From NCBI RefSeq assembly GCF_019400745.1, contig NZ_WJIB01000021.1:1-64000 (forward strand): DNA of 64,000 bases. The letters run 5' to 3'. Of the stretch, positions 7,804 to 16,570 are shown piece after piece. The position numbers and the translations under genes were made by a program. The notes below the pieces were generated by a model. It was not told the DNA's origin. It saw nothing but the letters and a program-made list of their open reading frames with translations, and did not search any database. Numbering within the stretch: position 1 is the first letter of the stretch; the number at the start of each line of letters is the position of its first letter. The stretch is from Cohnella sp. CFH 77786 (GTDB lineage Bacteria > Bacillota > Bacilli > Paenibacillales > Paenibacillaceae).

Positions 7804-9441
7804 TTAAGCCAGGAGCAGGGAACGTACCATGAGAGCAATCCTCAATTTCAATACCTCGTTCGGATCCTTCAGGCTCCTGCCGAGAATTTCCTCGCATTTG
7901 TTCAGGCGGTAGGAAACGGTGTTTCGGTGAATGTAAAGTTGTTTGGCGGTTTCCGTAATGAGGCAGTTGTTCTCCAAATAAACGGCGATGGTTTGAATCA
8001 GATCCATATGTTCCCGGTCGGTAGAATCGGCAAGACCCTTGAGGGTCATGTCATAGAATTGCTTCAGATTTTTATACGGAATCATCCGAAGCAATTCCGT
8101 CAACTCCTTCACGCGATACGACTGAATAAATCGCGTTTTCTTCGATTGATATCCGGACCGCAAGGCTTCCAGGGCTTTCTGGAAACATGTCGGAATATCC
8201 ATTAATTGTTCGGCGTAATTCCCTACGCCAAATGACAAGCTGATTTCCAACTCCCGGTAAAGCTTGTCCTGAATGTTCCGCAAGATGCCGTTCCAATCCT
8301 GCTCCTCCGATTCTTGCGTTGCCTGTGAGGCCTCAACCGGAATCAGCATCATAAAATGATGGGTTTTCGTAAACAAAATGTACGGCTTCTTAAGGCTGGA
8401 AAACGCATCATCCAAATGTTCGTAGACTTGATCCCTGAATTGACGGATGGCCTCTTCCTGATGAACGAACTTTTTGCTGTAAATTTCCGAACCGTCGTCG
8501 ATTTCAGCTACAATACATTTGTAAGTTTGCCTTTTCTGAAGGCCGTAGTGCCTCCCGCGGTTCAGAATTTCTTCATCCGAAGTCATCTGCTCATCGAGCA
8601 AATCGGCAAAAAACTCATTTTTAATCCGTCTTGAGCTTTCTTCCAGCGCATGCTGCTTCATCAATTCGAACCGCACGACATTCGCGGCCTGTTCCACGGC
8701 CAGAACGGAAAAAGGGTCCTCCAGCATCGTTCCGAGAACGACCAAAAATCCTTGCCGCTGTTGATAGATTTCAACGGAAAACGCGGTTACGGCCTCTTTG
8801 CCGGCTAACAGCGAGAAATAGCAGACTCGATTCGGGAGAGCCGATTCCAAATGCCGGGCGATCCCCTTTTGTTTGTCCGAAGAGAGGGAACGGGTTGAAC
8901 GCGATTCTGCCAGCACTTGTCCCCGGTGATCCAAGAGGAGTACCGGATGTAGAATTAAGGCGCTTAAGCTGTCCATCACTCCCGGCATTCCCTTGCCCTC
9001 CATCACGATGCGGGAAAAAGCCTGATGGGTTTCCAGCGCGTAGCGCAATTCATCGGTTCTCTTTTCCAAAATGAAGCTGAGAATTTGCGTCGTCAATTCC
9101 CCTAACGGGGAATCGAGCGGGATCTCGATAATCGGAAAAGCGAGTTCATCCGCCAATTGCAGGACGGAAGAGGGAATCTCGGCAATGAAGCGTTTGGTCT
9201 TAATGCCCAGCCCGGCACATCCCTTGTCGGCCATCTGCCGGACCAACTCCAGCAAGTCGTTCGGCGATTCCTTAATGGCAAATGCCGTCGTCAGCAACAA
9301 TTCATTCGGTTTCAAATATTGAATGATGTCCGGAGCATCCATCATATTGACGCTTTCCACGCTTCTGTTCATGCCGAGACCGCCTGCAGCGAGTTTCGCG
9401 TGTTTGAGAAGAGGCATATGGACCACATCCATCATTTTCAT
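7804..9441 (-). CDS. pucR: PucR family transcriptional regulator
   Basis: The product of about 545 residues has the three parts of PucR regulators. An N-terminal purine-catabolism domain (about 1-125) includes PDIIQYLKPNELLLTTAFAI. A central GGDEF-like, ligand-responsive region follows. The C-terminal HTH (about 485-540) includes AVYLENNCLITETAKQLYIH and RNTVSYRLNKCEEILG. The ATG at 9441 is preferred because GGTGA lies five bases upstream; a GTG at 9450 is also in frame. It lies between the two divergent halves of the allantoin gene set and is the obvious regulator of both. In Bacillus subtilis PucR activates the pucFG, pucI and pucH genes. Confidence 0.88.
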   Translation of the reverse strand: MKMMDVVHMPLLKHAKLAAGGLGMNRSVESVNMMDAPDIIQYLKPNELLLTTAFAIKESPNDLLELVRQMADKGCAGLGIKTKRFIAEIPSSVLQLADELAFPIIEIPLDSPLGELTTQILSFILEKRTDELRYALETHQAFSRIVMEGKGMPGVMDSLSALILHPVLLLDHRGQVLAESRSTRSLSSDKQKGIARHLESALPNRVCYFSLLAGKEAVTAFSVEIYQQRQGFLVVLGTMLEDPFSVLAVEQAANVVRFELMKQHALEESSRRIKNEFFADLLDEQMTSDEEILNRGRHYGLQKRQTYKCIVAEIDDGSEIYSKKFVHQEEAIRQFRDQVYEHLDDAFSSLKKPYILFTKTHHFMMLIPVEASQATQESEEQDWNGILRNIQDKLYRELEISLSFGVGNYAEQLMDIPTCFQKALEALRSGYQSKKTRFIQSYRVKELTELLRMIPYKNLKQFYDMTLKGLADSTDREHMDLIQTIAVYLENNCLITETAKQLYIHRNTVSYRLNKCEEILGRSLKDPNEVLKLRIALMVRSLLLA

Positions 9442-9504
9442 GAGCGTCACCCCGAATTATGAATTATCCAGTTAAAATGAATATACATGAACACAATCAT
9501 TGTA

Positions 9505-9515
9505 CATTGCGCATG
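9505..9515. promoter_or_regulatory. candidate PucR-type site in the pucR / allantoate amidohydrolase divergent region
   Basis: CATTGCGCATG lies between the divergent pucR (start 9441) and the allantoate amidohydrolase gene (start 9643), and matches the motif at 7791-7801 in its outer bases. The site is inferred from recurrence only. Confidence 0.3.
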
Positions 9516-9626
9516 ATTATATGGCTATATTTTATTCAAAGGATACAATGACTTCCGAATAAGGATTCACTACAATAGGAATATCCTTCGAAAATAACGT
9601 GTAGAGAGCGAAATTGAAACGTGAAC

Positions 9627-9708
9627 AAAGGGGTACGCACGGATGAAAATAGCGGATCTCCAGCGGCAGAAAGAGGGGAGCGCGCGGATGGATATACCGG
9701 ATCTCCAG
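9627..9708 (+). repeat. 45-bp direct duplication of RBS and start codon
   Basis: The segment 9627-9663 (AAAGGGG, spacer, ATG, GCGGATCTCCAG) recurs as a diverged copy at 9672-9708 with the same 45-base spacing throughout. Each copy has a purine-rich ribosome site 7-9 bases before an in-frame ATG (9643 and 9688). The duplication therefore gives the downstream gene two start sites. Confidence 0.7.
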
Positions 9709-10935
9709 GAGCAAGTCGAAGAAATGGTCCATTGGTTGGCGGTTCACGGAGCGGATCCGGAAGGCGGCGTGACGCGCCATTTATATACGGCATCTTGGAC
9801 AGAAGCCCAGCAGGCATTGGAACGGAAGATGAAAGAATGGGGACTGGAAACCTATTACGATGAAGTAGGCAATTTGTATGGAAGGCTTGCCTCGTCCCAT
9901 TCCGAGGCAGGTGCGATCGTTACCGGATCGCACGTGGATACGGTCAAGTGCGGCGGAAAATACGACGGTGCATTCGGAATTGTTGCCGGATTATTGGCGT
10001 TGCGTTACTTAAAAGAAACGTACGGCCCGCCCGTTCGGAATATCGAAGTCGTTTCCTTGTGCGAGGAGGAAGGCAGCCGGTTCCCCCTCACCTTCTGGGG
10101 GTCCACCAATGTGACGGGAATAGCGCCATGGGACAGAATCTCGCAGATTCAGGATGCCGAGGGAGTTCCCTTCACGGAGGCCATGATAGAAGCGGGATTC
10201 GGTTTGGGTCGTTATCGAAACCCGCGGCGGGAGGACATTCTTTCCTTTATCGAGCTCCACATCGAACAGGGAGCCGTTCTCGAGCGAGATGGAACGCCGA
10301 TCGGAATCGTCGAGCAAATCGTCGGGCAGAAGCGCTACACGATCGAATGTACCGGGGAAGCCAATCACGCGGGAACGACGCCGATGGATCTGCGGAAAGA
10401 CGCTTTGCGGGGCTCCAGTCAAATGATTGTCGCGATTATGGAATCCGCGGACCGCGCGGGTGCTCCGTTGGTCGCAACGGTCGGTAATCTCAAGGTGGAG
10501 CCTAACGTATCGAACGTCATTCCGAATAAGGCAACCTTCACCTTGGACATCCGGCATCCCCAAGGCGACGCGTTGGACGCTTTCTGTGAAGAGGCGATCG
10601 AAGCCTGCTATACGATTGCGCAGGAACGCGGGCTTCATATCATGGTTAACAAACACCTCGATGCTCGTCCCGTTGAAATGGATGCGTCGTTGCTTCGCCG
10701 AATCGAAAGGATTTGTCGTCATCAAGACGTGCCTTACAAATTGATGCCAAGCGGAGCGGGGCATGACGCCCAAATTATGGCTCCGCGATACCCGACTTCC
10801 CTGATTTTCGTGCCGAGTCGTCGCGGGATTAGCCATAGCCCCGAAGAATACACCTCGAAAGAAGATTTGGCGGCAGGGGTGCAAGTCCTGATCCAATTGT
10901 TATACGAGTTAGGTTATGCAAAGGAGACGGAGTAG
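9643..10935 (+). CDS. pucF: allantoate amidohydrolase (M20/hydantoinase-carbamoylase family)
   Basis: The 430-residue metal enzyme would hydrolyse allantoate to ureidoglycine, CO2 and ammonia. M20-type ligands are visible: SHVDTV with His97, Asp108 in KYDGAFG and the EEEGSRF motif at 141-147. The substrate loop QKRYTIECTGEANHAG and the C-terminal GAGHDAQIM histidine motif follow. The name is supported by the neighbouring allantoinase and PucG genes; related family members act on hydantoin-derived carbamoyl amino acids. The start may be 9643 or 9688, because a 45-bp duplication gives both a ribosome site; the longer form is listed. Its TAG is immediately followed by the pucG ATG. Confidence 0.88.
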   Translation: MKIADLQRQKEGSARMDIPDLQEQVEEMVHWLAVHGADPEGGVTRHLYTASWTEAQQALERKMKEWGLETYYDEVGNLYGRLASSHSEAGAIVTGSHVDTVKCGGKYDGAFGIVAGLLALRYLKETYGPPVRNIEVVSLCEEEGSRFPLTFWGSTNVTGIAPWDRISQIQDAEGVPFTEAMIEAGFGLGRYRNPRREDILSFIELHIEQGAVLERDGTPIGIVEQIVGQKRYTIECTGEANHAGTTPMDLRKDALRGSSQMIVAIMESADRAGAPLVATVGNLKVEPNVSNVIPNKATFTLDIRHPQGDALDAFCEEAIEACYTIAQERGLHIMVNKHLDARPVEMDASLLRRIERICRHQDVPYKLMPSGAGHDAQIMAPRYPTSLIFVPSRRGISHSPEEYTSKEDLAAGVQVLIQLLYELGYAKETE

Positions 10936-12171
10936 ATGAAATACCGAGATCTCAATACGTCAACCCGGACCATCATGACTCCGGGTCCCGTGGAAGCGGA
11001 GCCGCGCGTGCTGCGCGCGATGGCGACTCCCATCCTCGGACAGTTCGACCCCGAGTTCACGCATATGATGAATGAAACCATGGAGATGATCCGCGAGCTG
11101 TTTCAGACGGAAAACCGCTGGGCCTTTCCTGTTGACGGAACATCCCGTTCCGGAATCGAAGCCGTATTAGCCAGCATGATTGAACCGGGCGACCGCGTTT
11201 TCATCCCGATTTACGGCCGGTTCGGCCATCTTCTTACGGAGATTGCAGAACGGTACGGGGCTGAAATCCATAACATCGAAACAACATGGGGAACCGTTTT
11301 TGAGCCGGAGGATGTCATCCGTGAAATCGATCGCGTAAAGCCCAAAATCGTCGCGATGGTTCACGGGGAAACCTCTACGGGATGCATGCAGCCCTTGCGG
11401 GAAATCGGCGAAGCTTGCCGGGAACGCGATGTGTTCTTCGTGGTTGACGCGGTTGCTTCTATCGGGGGCGTCGATGTAAAGGTAGACGAGTGGAAAATCG
11501 ACGCCGCGATCGGCGGTACGCAGAAGTGTTTGTCCGTGCCGTCCGGCATGGCTCCCATCACCTTTAATTCCCGCGTTGAGGCCCTGCTCCTGGAGCGGAA
11601 GAAGATCGAACAAGGGCTGGTCGAACCCGGTTCGAAGGGAAAGGTGCAGCCCCGCGTGATTCGAAGCAACTACTTCGATCTAAGTCAATTGATGGATTAC
11701 TGGGGCCCTGCCCGATTAAATCACCATACGGAAGCGACTTCGATGCTTTACGCGTTGAGGGAAGGCTTGCGCATCGTCCTCGAAGAAGGTTTGGAAAATC
11801 GATTCGCCCGGCATCAACGGCACGAAAAAGCGCTGGTTCAAGGAATTCGGGCGATGGGATTGGAGTTATACGGCAATCCGGCTTGCAAGCTGCCGGTGGT
11901 CACTTGCATTGCGATTCCGGAAGGAGTGGACGGCGAATCGGTTCGTGCCATGCTGCTGAACGATTTCGATATCGAAATCGCCAGCTCCTTCGGACCGCTG
12001 AAAGGAAAAATTTGGAGAATCGGCACGATGGGTTACAGCTGCCGCAAGAAAAATGTGCTCCATGTGCTGGGTGCGCTGGAATCCGTTCTTCTGCGCCAAG
12101 GGGTTAAGGTTCAGGCCGGTCGTGCGGTTCAAGCCGCATTGGATGTTTATCATGGGAATGCAAACGGATAA
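10936..12171 (+). CDS. pucG: (S)-ureidoglycine--glyoxylate aminotransferase
   Basis: The 411-residue protein is a PLP-dependent class V aminotransferase. It opens with TRTIMTPGPVE (10-20), has the PLP loop PVDGTSRSGIEA (66-77), Asp171 in FVVDAVASIGG and the Schiff-base lysine Lys197 in GGTQKCLSVPSG. PucG transfers the amino group from ureidoglycine to glyoxylate, giving oxalurate and glycine. Alanine-glyoxylate transaminase is the alternative family label. The gene abuts the allantoate amidohydrolase stop without a gap and lies in an allantoin cluster, which makes the PucG role the better choice. Confidence 0.88.
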   Translation: MKYRDLNTSTRTIMTPGPVEAEPRVLRAMATPILGQFDPEFTHMMNETMEMIRELFQTENRWAFPVDGTSRSGIEAVLASMIEPGDRVFIPIYGRFGHLLTEIAERYGAEIHNIETTWGTVFEPEDVIREIDRVKPKIVAMVHGETSTGCMQPLREIGEACRERDVFFVVDAVASIGGVDVKVDEWKIDAAIGGTQKCLSVPSGMAPITFNSRVEALLLERKKIEQGLVEPGSKGKVQPRVIRSNYFDLSQLMDYWGPARLNHHTEATSMLYALREGLRIVLEEGLENRFARHQRHEKALVQGIRAMGLELYGNPACKLPVVTCIAIPEGVDGESVRAMLLNDFDIEIASSFGPLKGKIWRIGTMGYSCRKKNVLHVLGALESVLLRQGVKVQAGRAVQAALDVYHGNANG

Positions 12172-12200
12172 GCGAAGCGATATAGGAAGAGGGTGAACGC

Positions 12201-12788
12201 GTGCGGAAATCCTATCAAGAGCTCATATTGGGAATGCTGCGGACAGGCATATTCGGGTTTGGCGGCGGGCCATCCGTCATCCCGTTAATCCGTTACGAAG
12301 CCGTTTCCCGATATCGCTGGCTGGATGATGACGAATTCGGGGAAATATTGGCGATCGCCAATGCGTTGCCCGGTCCGATCGCTACGAAAATGGCAGCCTA
12401 TTTAGGGTATAAACAGAAGGGGACGCTAGGAGCCTTGGTCAGCGTGGCGGCACATATTTTGCCTACATGCCTGGCGATGGTCGCTTTGCTCGCGGTCGTC
12501 AATGTTGCAAGCTACTCGAAAGCAGTTGAAGGCATGATTTCCGCTGTCATGCCGGTCGTTGCGGTCATGCTTGGTCAGATGGCCTACGAATTTGGCGAGA
12601 AAGCCGCGAAAGGGTTGGGAAAGTGGTTGGCCTGCCTATTATTTGTTCTTTCCTTTCTGATGCTGCAGGTCATATCCATTCACCCGGCCATTGTGATCGT
12701 GATCTTCCTGGCATATGGAACTTTCCATTTTAAACTCAAGAATAAAGCGGATCGTTCCAAGCGGAAAAAGAAGGGGATGTCCTCATGA
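12201..12788 (+). CDS. chromate-transporter (CHR) family protein, first half-size subunit
   Basis: The 195-residue membrane protein is a single CHR domain. It starts with the GFGGGPSVIPLI motif (about 18-29) and continues with NALPGPIATKMAAYLGY (about 54-70). At least four hydrophobic stretches follow, and the basic tail is KNKADRSKRKKK. GTG is the start, after GAGGGTGA. Half-size CHR proteins act as pairs and are known mainly for chromate efflux. Here the pair lies inside an allantoin operon, so the true substrate may be an organic anion. It overlaps the next CHR gene by four bases (ATGA). Confidence 0.8.
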   Translation: MRKSYQELILGMLRTGIFGFGGGPSVIPLIRYEAVSRYRWLDDDEFGEILAIANALPGPIATKMAAYLGYKQKGTLGALVSVAAHILPTCLAMVALLAVVNVASYSKAVEGMISAVMPVVAVMLGQMAYEFGEKAAKGLGKWLACLLFVLSFLMLQVISIHPAIVIVIFLAYGTFHFKLKNKADRSKRKKKGMSS

Positions 12789-13327
12789 TCGTTTGGTTAG
12801 GTTTATTTTTAGGCTTCTTTCTTGCGAATGTTCTCGGATACGGCGGAGGGCCTGCTTCGATCCCTCTTATGTACGAAGAAATCGTGAATCATTATCATTG
12901 GATAACGAATGCCGAATTTTCCAATATGCTTGCTCTAGGGAACGCGCTCCCGGGACCCATCGCAACGAAAATTGCCGCTTATGTAGGTTATGACGTTTTC
13001 GGATGGTGGGGGTTCTTGGTCGCTTTGTTCGCTACCGTATTTCCCTCTGCCTTTGCCCTTATTTTTCTTTTGAAAATCATTCAGCGGCATCGGCAATCGT
13101 TCGTCGTAAAAGGAATGACTTTATGCGTTCAGCCGGTCATCGCGGTGATGATGTTTATGCTGACGTGGAATATGGGGAAAGATTCCGTGGTTTCGTTAGG
13201 AATATGGCAAAGTCTCGGAATTGCGCTCCTTTCTTTCCTTGCGCTTGTCAAATGGAAGGTCCACCCTGCCCTGATGATCGTTGCGGCATTTGCCTACGGC
13301 GGGCTTATTCTTCCCCATATTAAATAA
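12785..13327 (+). CDS. chromate-transporter (CHR) family protein, second half-size subunit
   Basis: The 180-residue membrane protein is the second CHR domain of the pair. Motifs GYGGGPASIPLMYEE (about 19-33) and GNALPGPIATKIAAYVGYD repeat those of the first subunit, but the two differ elsewhere, as expected for a heterodimer. The start ATG overlaps the previous stop, which argues for co-translation and complex formation. The hairpin at 13370-13398 ends the transcript that starts with the allantoate amidohydrolase gene. Chromate export is the usual annotation, but no chromate regulator is nearby. Confidence 0.8.
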   Translation: MIVWLGLFLGFFLANVLGYGGGPASIPLMYEEIVNHYHWITNAEFSNMLALGNALPGPIATKIAAYVGYDVFGWWGFLVALFATVFPSAFALIFLLKIIQRHRQSFVVKGMTLCVQPVIAVMMFMLTWNMGKDSVVSLGIWQSLGIALLSFLALVKWKVHPALMIVAAFAYGGLILPHIK

Positions 13328-13369
13328 TGCATATTAAATAATGGGCAAAAATCTAACATAACATGTCAT

Positions 13370-13398
13370 AAAGACAGGGGAAATCCCTGTCTTTTTTC
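13370..13398 (+). terminator. terminator of the allantoate-amidohydrolase/pucG/CHR operon
   Basis: AAAGACAGGG and CCCTGTCTTT pair perfectly around a GAAAT loop, followed by a T-rich tail. The position, 43 bases after the second CHR stop, fits an operon end. The rest of the 308-base gap to 13636 holds no recognisable gene; a CACTGAATAATG at 13453-13464 weakly recalls the candidate PucR motif. Confidence 0.85.
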
Positions 13399-13635
13399 TT
13401 TTCAGTCCAGCTTTTATGCACGATGACCAGTTCGGTCTTTATGTTTTGTGTGCACTGAATAATGAAAAACAAAGGCTTTTCAATTATATTAAAGGTATGC
13501 CAAGTGAAAGTATGTAACGAGTTATGTAAATAAAGATGACAATTAACGAAAGGTGGGTAGTCGAGCTAAGGCTGATTAGTAAACCCATACATGATCCGCA
13601 GCAAGATAATCCCCATAATAAAGGAGCTCGTGTAC

Positions 13636-15033
13636 ATGTCCACTCGCCTAGAAACATACAATACGCCGGATGTGCTGATCCAACAGGATGCAAGTGTGGA
13701 TGAATCGCTGAAGCCGAAAACCGAAGCAAGCAGAACGGTGAAACCTCTGGACTATATTTTTATGTGGATCGGAGACGGCGTTAATTTGGGCAATATGACG
13801 CTTGGCGCAAGCTTGATTGCGGCGGGCGTCGCAACGCTGAACATTTTTCAGACATTTGCCGCAGCCGTCATTGCCATTGGCCTCATTTCGGTTATTTTCG
13901 CTTTGAACGACAGGCTCGGCTACAGAACGGGAATCCCCTATGTGGTGCAGCTCAGAATGTCCTTCGGGCTCAAAGGCTCCATCATATCCTCGCTTTGCCG
14001 GGGAATCCCCGCCATCGTATGGTACGGCTTTCAAAGCTGGATTGGCGGTACGGCCTTAAATGAAATCGCGAAGATCGTTACGGGCGGTTCTTTCGATAAT
14101 GTGGCCATTTGCTTTGTCTTGCTGCAGGTGGTCCAGATCGCGCTTTCGCTGTATGGCTTCCACGCCATCAAATGGGTAGAGACGCTTACCTCCACCGTCA
14201 TTATCCTCGCGCTGCTTTATGTGTTTGGCGTCCTTCTAACGTCCCACAGCGATGTGATCGCGGAGAAATGGGTTCATGCCAAAGGCTCGTGGGGCTTGCC
14301 GTTCTTTGCCTTCATCATGATGTTTATGGGAAATTACGCGGCGATCTTCTTGAGCGCGGCGGATTATTCGAGAGAACTGAAAACCGGGATCAGCGACAAA
14401 AAACGCGGCTTCTTGTACTTCACGCCTATTCTGGTCGCCTACGGCTTGACCCTGACGATTGGCGCCATGCTTGCTTCCGCAACCGGCATCTCCAATCCGG
14501 TCAAGGCCTTTGCGGAAGTGGTGGATAACTCTTACATTACCTTCTTTGTATCCGCATTTATCGTGATGGGCGCGGTTGCCGTAAACATGGTCGCCAATAT
14601 TATCCCCCCCACCTACGTGATTACCTTGCTGACCAAAGTGAAATTCAAACCTGCCGTTACCCTAACCGGACTGCTTGCGTTGTGCTCCTTCCCTTGGGTG
14701 CTTGTACAGGATTCTTCGGCAAAGGGTCTGGGCATGTTCATTCTGATCTATTCCGCATTCTTAGGGCCGATCGTTTCGATTTTGTTAATCGAATATTATG
14801 TGTTGCGGAAGCAGAAGGTAGATATTTCGGAGCTGTACAAGGAGAACGGTCGATTTGCCGGATATAATCCGGCCGCGATTCTTGCCATGCTGATCGGTGC
14901 CGGCGCCGCCTTCATCAAAGTGGAATTGGCATGGGTTACGGGCTTTGTCGTATCGGGCATCGCCTATCTTCTTCTGACGAAGTATGCATTCCAAGGTTCG
15001 AAATTCAAACAGGGAACGATTTTCGAAAAATAA
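13636..15033 (+). CDS. pucI: NCS1-family allantoin permease
   Basis: The 465-residue polytopic membrane protein (about 12 hydrophobic segments) belongs to the nucleobase-cation-symport-1 family. The first membrane segment carries MWIGDGVNLGNMTLG, followed by IPYVVQLRMSFG and GIPAIVWYGFQSWIGG, the conserved region of allantoin and cytosine permeases. Its neighbour allantoinase, downstream by 33 bases, points to allantoin. The ATG at 13636 is chosen because AAAGGAG is nine bases upstream; an earlier in-frame ATG at 13591 has none. It would bring allantoin into the cell by proton or sodium symport. Confidence 0.88.
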   Translation: MSTRLETYNTPDVLIQQDASVDESLKPKTEASRTVKPLDYIFMWIGDGVNLGNMTLGASLIAAGVATLNIFQTFAAAVIAIGLISVIFALNDRLGYRTGIPYVVQLRMSFGLKGSIISSLCRGIPAIVWYGFQSWIGGTALNEIAKIVTGGSFDNVAICFVLLQVVQIALSLYGFHAIKWVETLTSTVIILALLYVFGVLLTSHSDVIAEKWVHAKGSWGLPFFAFIMMFMGNYAAIFLSAADYSRELKTGISDKKRGFLYFTPILVAYGLTLTIGAMLASATGISNPVKAFAEVVDNSYITFFVSAFIVMGAVAVNMVANIIPPTYVITLLTKVKFKPAVTLTGLLALCSFPWVLVQDSSAKGLGMFILIYSAFLGPIVSILLIEYYVLRKQKVDISELYKENGRFAGYNPAAILAMLIGAGAAFIKVELAWVTGFVVSGIAYLLLTKYAFQGSKFKQGTIFEK

Positions 15034-15066
15034 TCGCATCAGTGTTGAAAGGAAAGGAGATCAGCC

Positions 15067-16461
15067 ATGAAGTACGACTTATTGATCACAAACGGCAATG
15101 TCGTTCTCAGGGATGTCGTAATAAAGGCGGATCTGGCCATTCAAAATGGCAAGATCGTCGCGATCGCCGAACGATTGAATGAGACAGCGGACCAAGTTGT
15201 GGATGCCGCAGGTCAGTATGTGATGCCTGGCATGATCGATACGCATGTCCATATTTGCGAACCGGGGCGCACGGAATGGGAAGGCTTCGAAACCGGCTCG
15301 AAGGCGTTGGCGGCAGGTGGCACTACAACCTATGTGGATATGCCTTTGAATGCTTTGCCCGCAACAACGACGCAAGAAGCGTTAGCATTAAAGCTTGCCG
15401 CAGCTGCCGGGAAAAACTATGTTGACTATGCCTTATACGGCGGATTGGTTCCGGGAAATCTGGCCAACTTGCAGGAGCTTTCCGATGCGGGAGTCGTGGC
15501 GTACAAATGTTTCATGGCCACATGCGGAACCGACTTGCCGGACGATTTCAAAAACGTAGACGACTATACGCTATATGCGGGAATGAAGAAACTAGCCGAG
15601 CTTGGCCATTTCTTATCGATTCATGCGGAAAATGCCGAGATCACGGACCGTCTGGGAGAAGAAATGATCAAACAAGGGAAGACGACGGCTTCCGATTATG
15701 TCGCCTCCCGCCCGGTATTTACGGAGGTAGATGCCATTAAGAGAGCACTGCTGATGGCGAAAGAAACCGGATGTAAACTGCATTTCGTCCATATCAGCAG
15801 CGCTGCGGGCGTAGAGGAGATCATCAAAGCTCGGAATGATGGACAGGATGTGACACTGGAGTCATGCCCGCACTACTTTACGATTACGACAAGCCAGTTT
15901 GAAGAAATCGGGCCTCTCGCCAAATGTTCGCCTCCATTGCGTGATGAATCAGAGCAAGAAAAGCTATGGGAAGCCTTAAAGCAAGGGAAAATCGATATGC
16001 TGACCTCCGATCATTCCCCTTGTCCGCCGGAAATGAAGCATAGTGAAACCAATAATATCTTTGAGGTATGGGGCGGAATTTCAGGCTGTCAAAACAATGT
16101 CGACCTGATGTTCGATGAGGCTGTGCAAAAACGCAATGTACCTGTCACTCAATTTGCTCGAATGATTGCGACCAATCCGGCGGAAAGGTTCGGCCTAAGA
16201 ACGAAGGGTGAAATCGCGCTCACCAAGGACGCGGACATCATCTTGATCGATCCCAATCAATCTTATGTCGTCAAAGCCGAAAACCTTTATTACCGCCATA
16301 AGCAGAGCCCCTATACGAACAGAACCATCCATTGCCGGGTTACCAAAACATTCGTGAGAGGGCAGCTGGTATTTGACGTTAATGAAGGCATCGTAGGGGA
16401 ACCCATCGGGCAATTCATACGATCCCCGAGAGTGGAAGGCCTCCATGAATCATTAAGATAA
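15067..16461 (+). CDS. pucH: allantoinase
   Basis: The 464-residue cyclic amidohydrolase opens the hydantoin ring of allantoin to give allantoate. Metal motifs are TGMIDTHVHICEPG-like (HVH near residue 60), the bridging lysine in VAYKCFMATCG, HAENAEI, HFVHISSAAG and the final aspartate in TSDHSPCPPEM. The length and the HVHxxEPGRTEWEG pattern favour AllB/PucH over dihydroorotase or dihydropyrimidinase. It has a strong RBS (AAGGAG) and follows the permease closely, so the two form a pucI-pucH unit. It supplies the substrate for the allantoate amidohydrolase encoded upstream. Confidence 0.9.
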   Translation: MKYDLLITNGNVVLRDVVIKADLAIQNGKIVAIAERLNETADQVVDAAGQYVMPGMIDTHVHICEPGRTEWEGFETGSKALAAGGTTTYVDMPLNALPATTTQEALALKLAAAAGKNYVDYALYGGLVPGNLANLQELSDAGVVAYKCFMATCGTDLPDDFKNVDDYTLYAGMKKLAELGHFLSIHAENAEITDRLGEEMIKQGKTTASDYVASRPVFTEVDAIKRALLMAKETGCKLHFVHISSAAGVEEIIKARNDGQDVTLESCPHYFTITTSQFEEIGPLAKCSPPLRDESEQEKLWEALKQGKIDMLTSDHSPCPPEMKHSETNNIFEVWGGISGCQNNVDLMFDEAVQKRNVPVTQFARMIATNPAERFGLRTKGEIALTKDADIILIDPNQSYVVKAENLYYRHKQSPYTNRTIHCRVTKTFVRGQLVFDVNEGIVGEPIGQFIRSPRVEGLHESLR

Positions 16462-16515
16462 CCCGGTCACCGCCGCCATTCACCCCAATCCGGGCGTTAC
16501 ATGTTGACTTGCAAA

Positions 16516-16570
16516 AAAGGCCGGGAATGCACTGCCTTTACCTCTATGGTGGGTGGGGTATCCCGGCTTA
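16516..16570 (-). terminator. minus-strand terminator after the lectin-like gene
   Basis: The arms GCCGGGA and TCCCGGC flank a long loop, and on the minus strand the structure is followed by six T residues. It sits at the 3' end of the 16568-17587 gene. The long loop makes it a moderate call. Confidence 0.45.

Noticed and set aside
12201-13327. Plain chromate-resistance call
   Set aside because: The family is right, but position inside an allantoin operon and absence of a chromate regulator make this label unsafe.
13328-13635. Possible purine riboswitch before the permease gene
   Set aside because: No conserved aptamer pairs or loop bases were recognised by eye; only ordinary AT-rich leader is seen.
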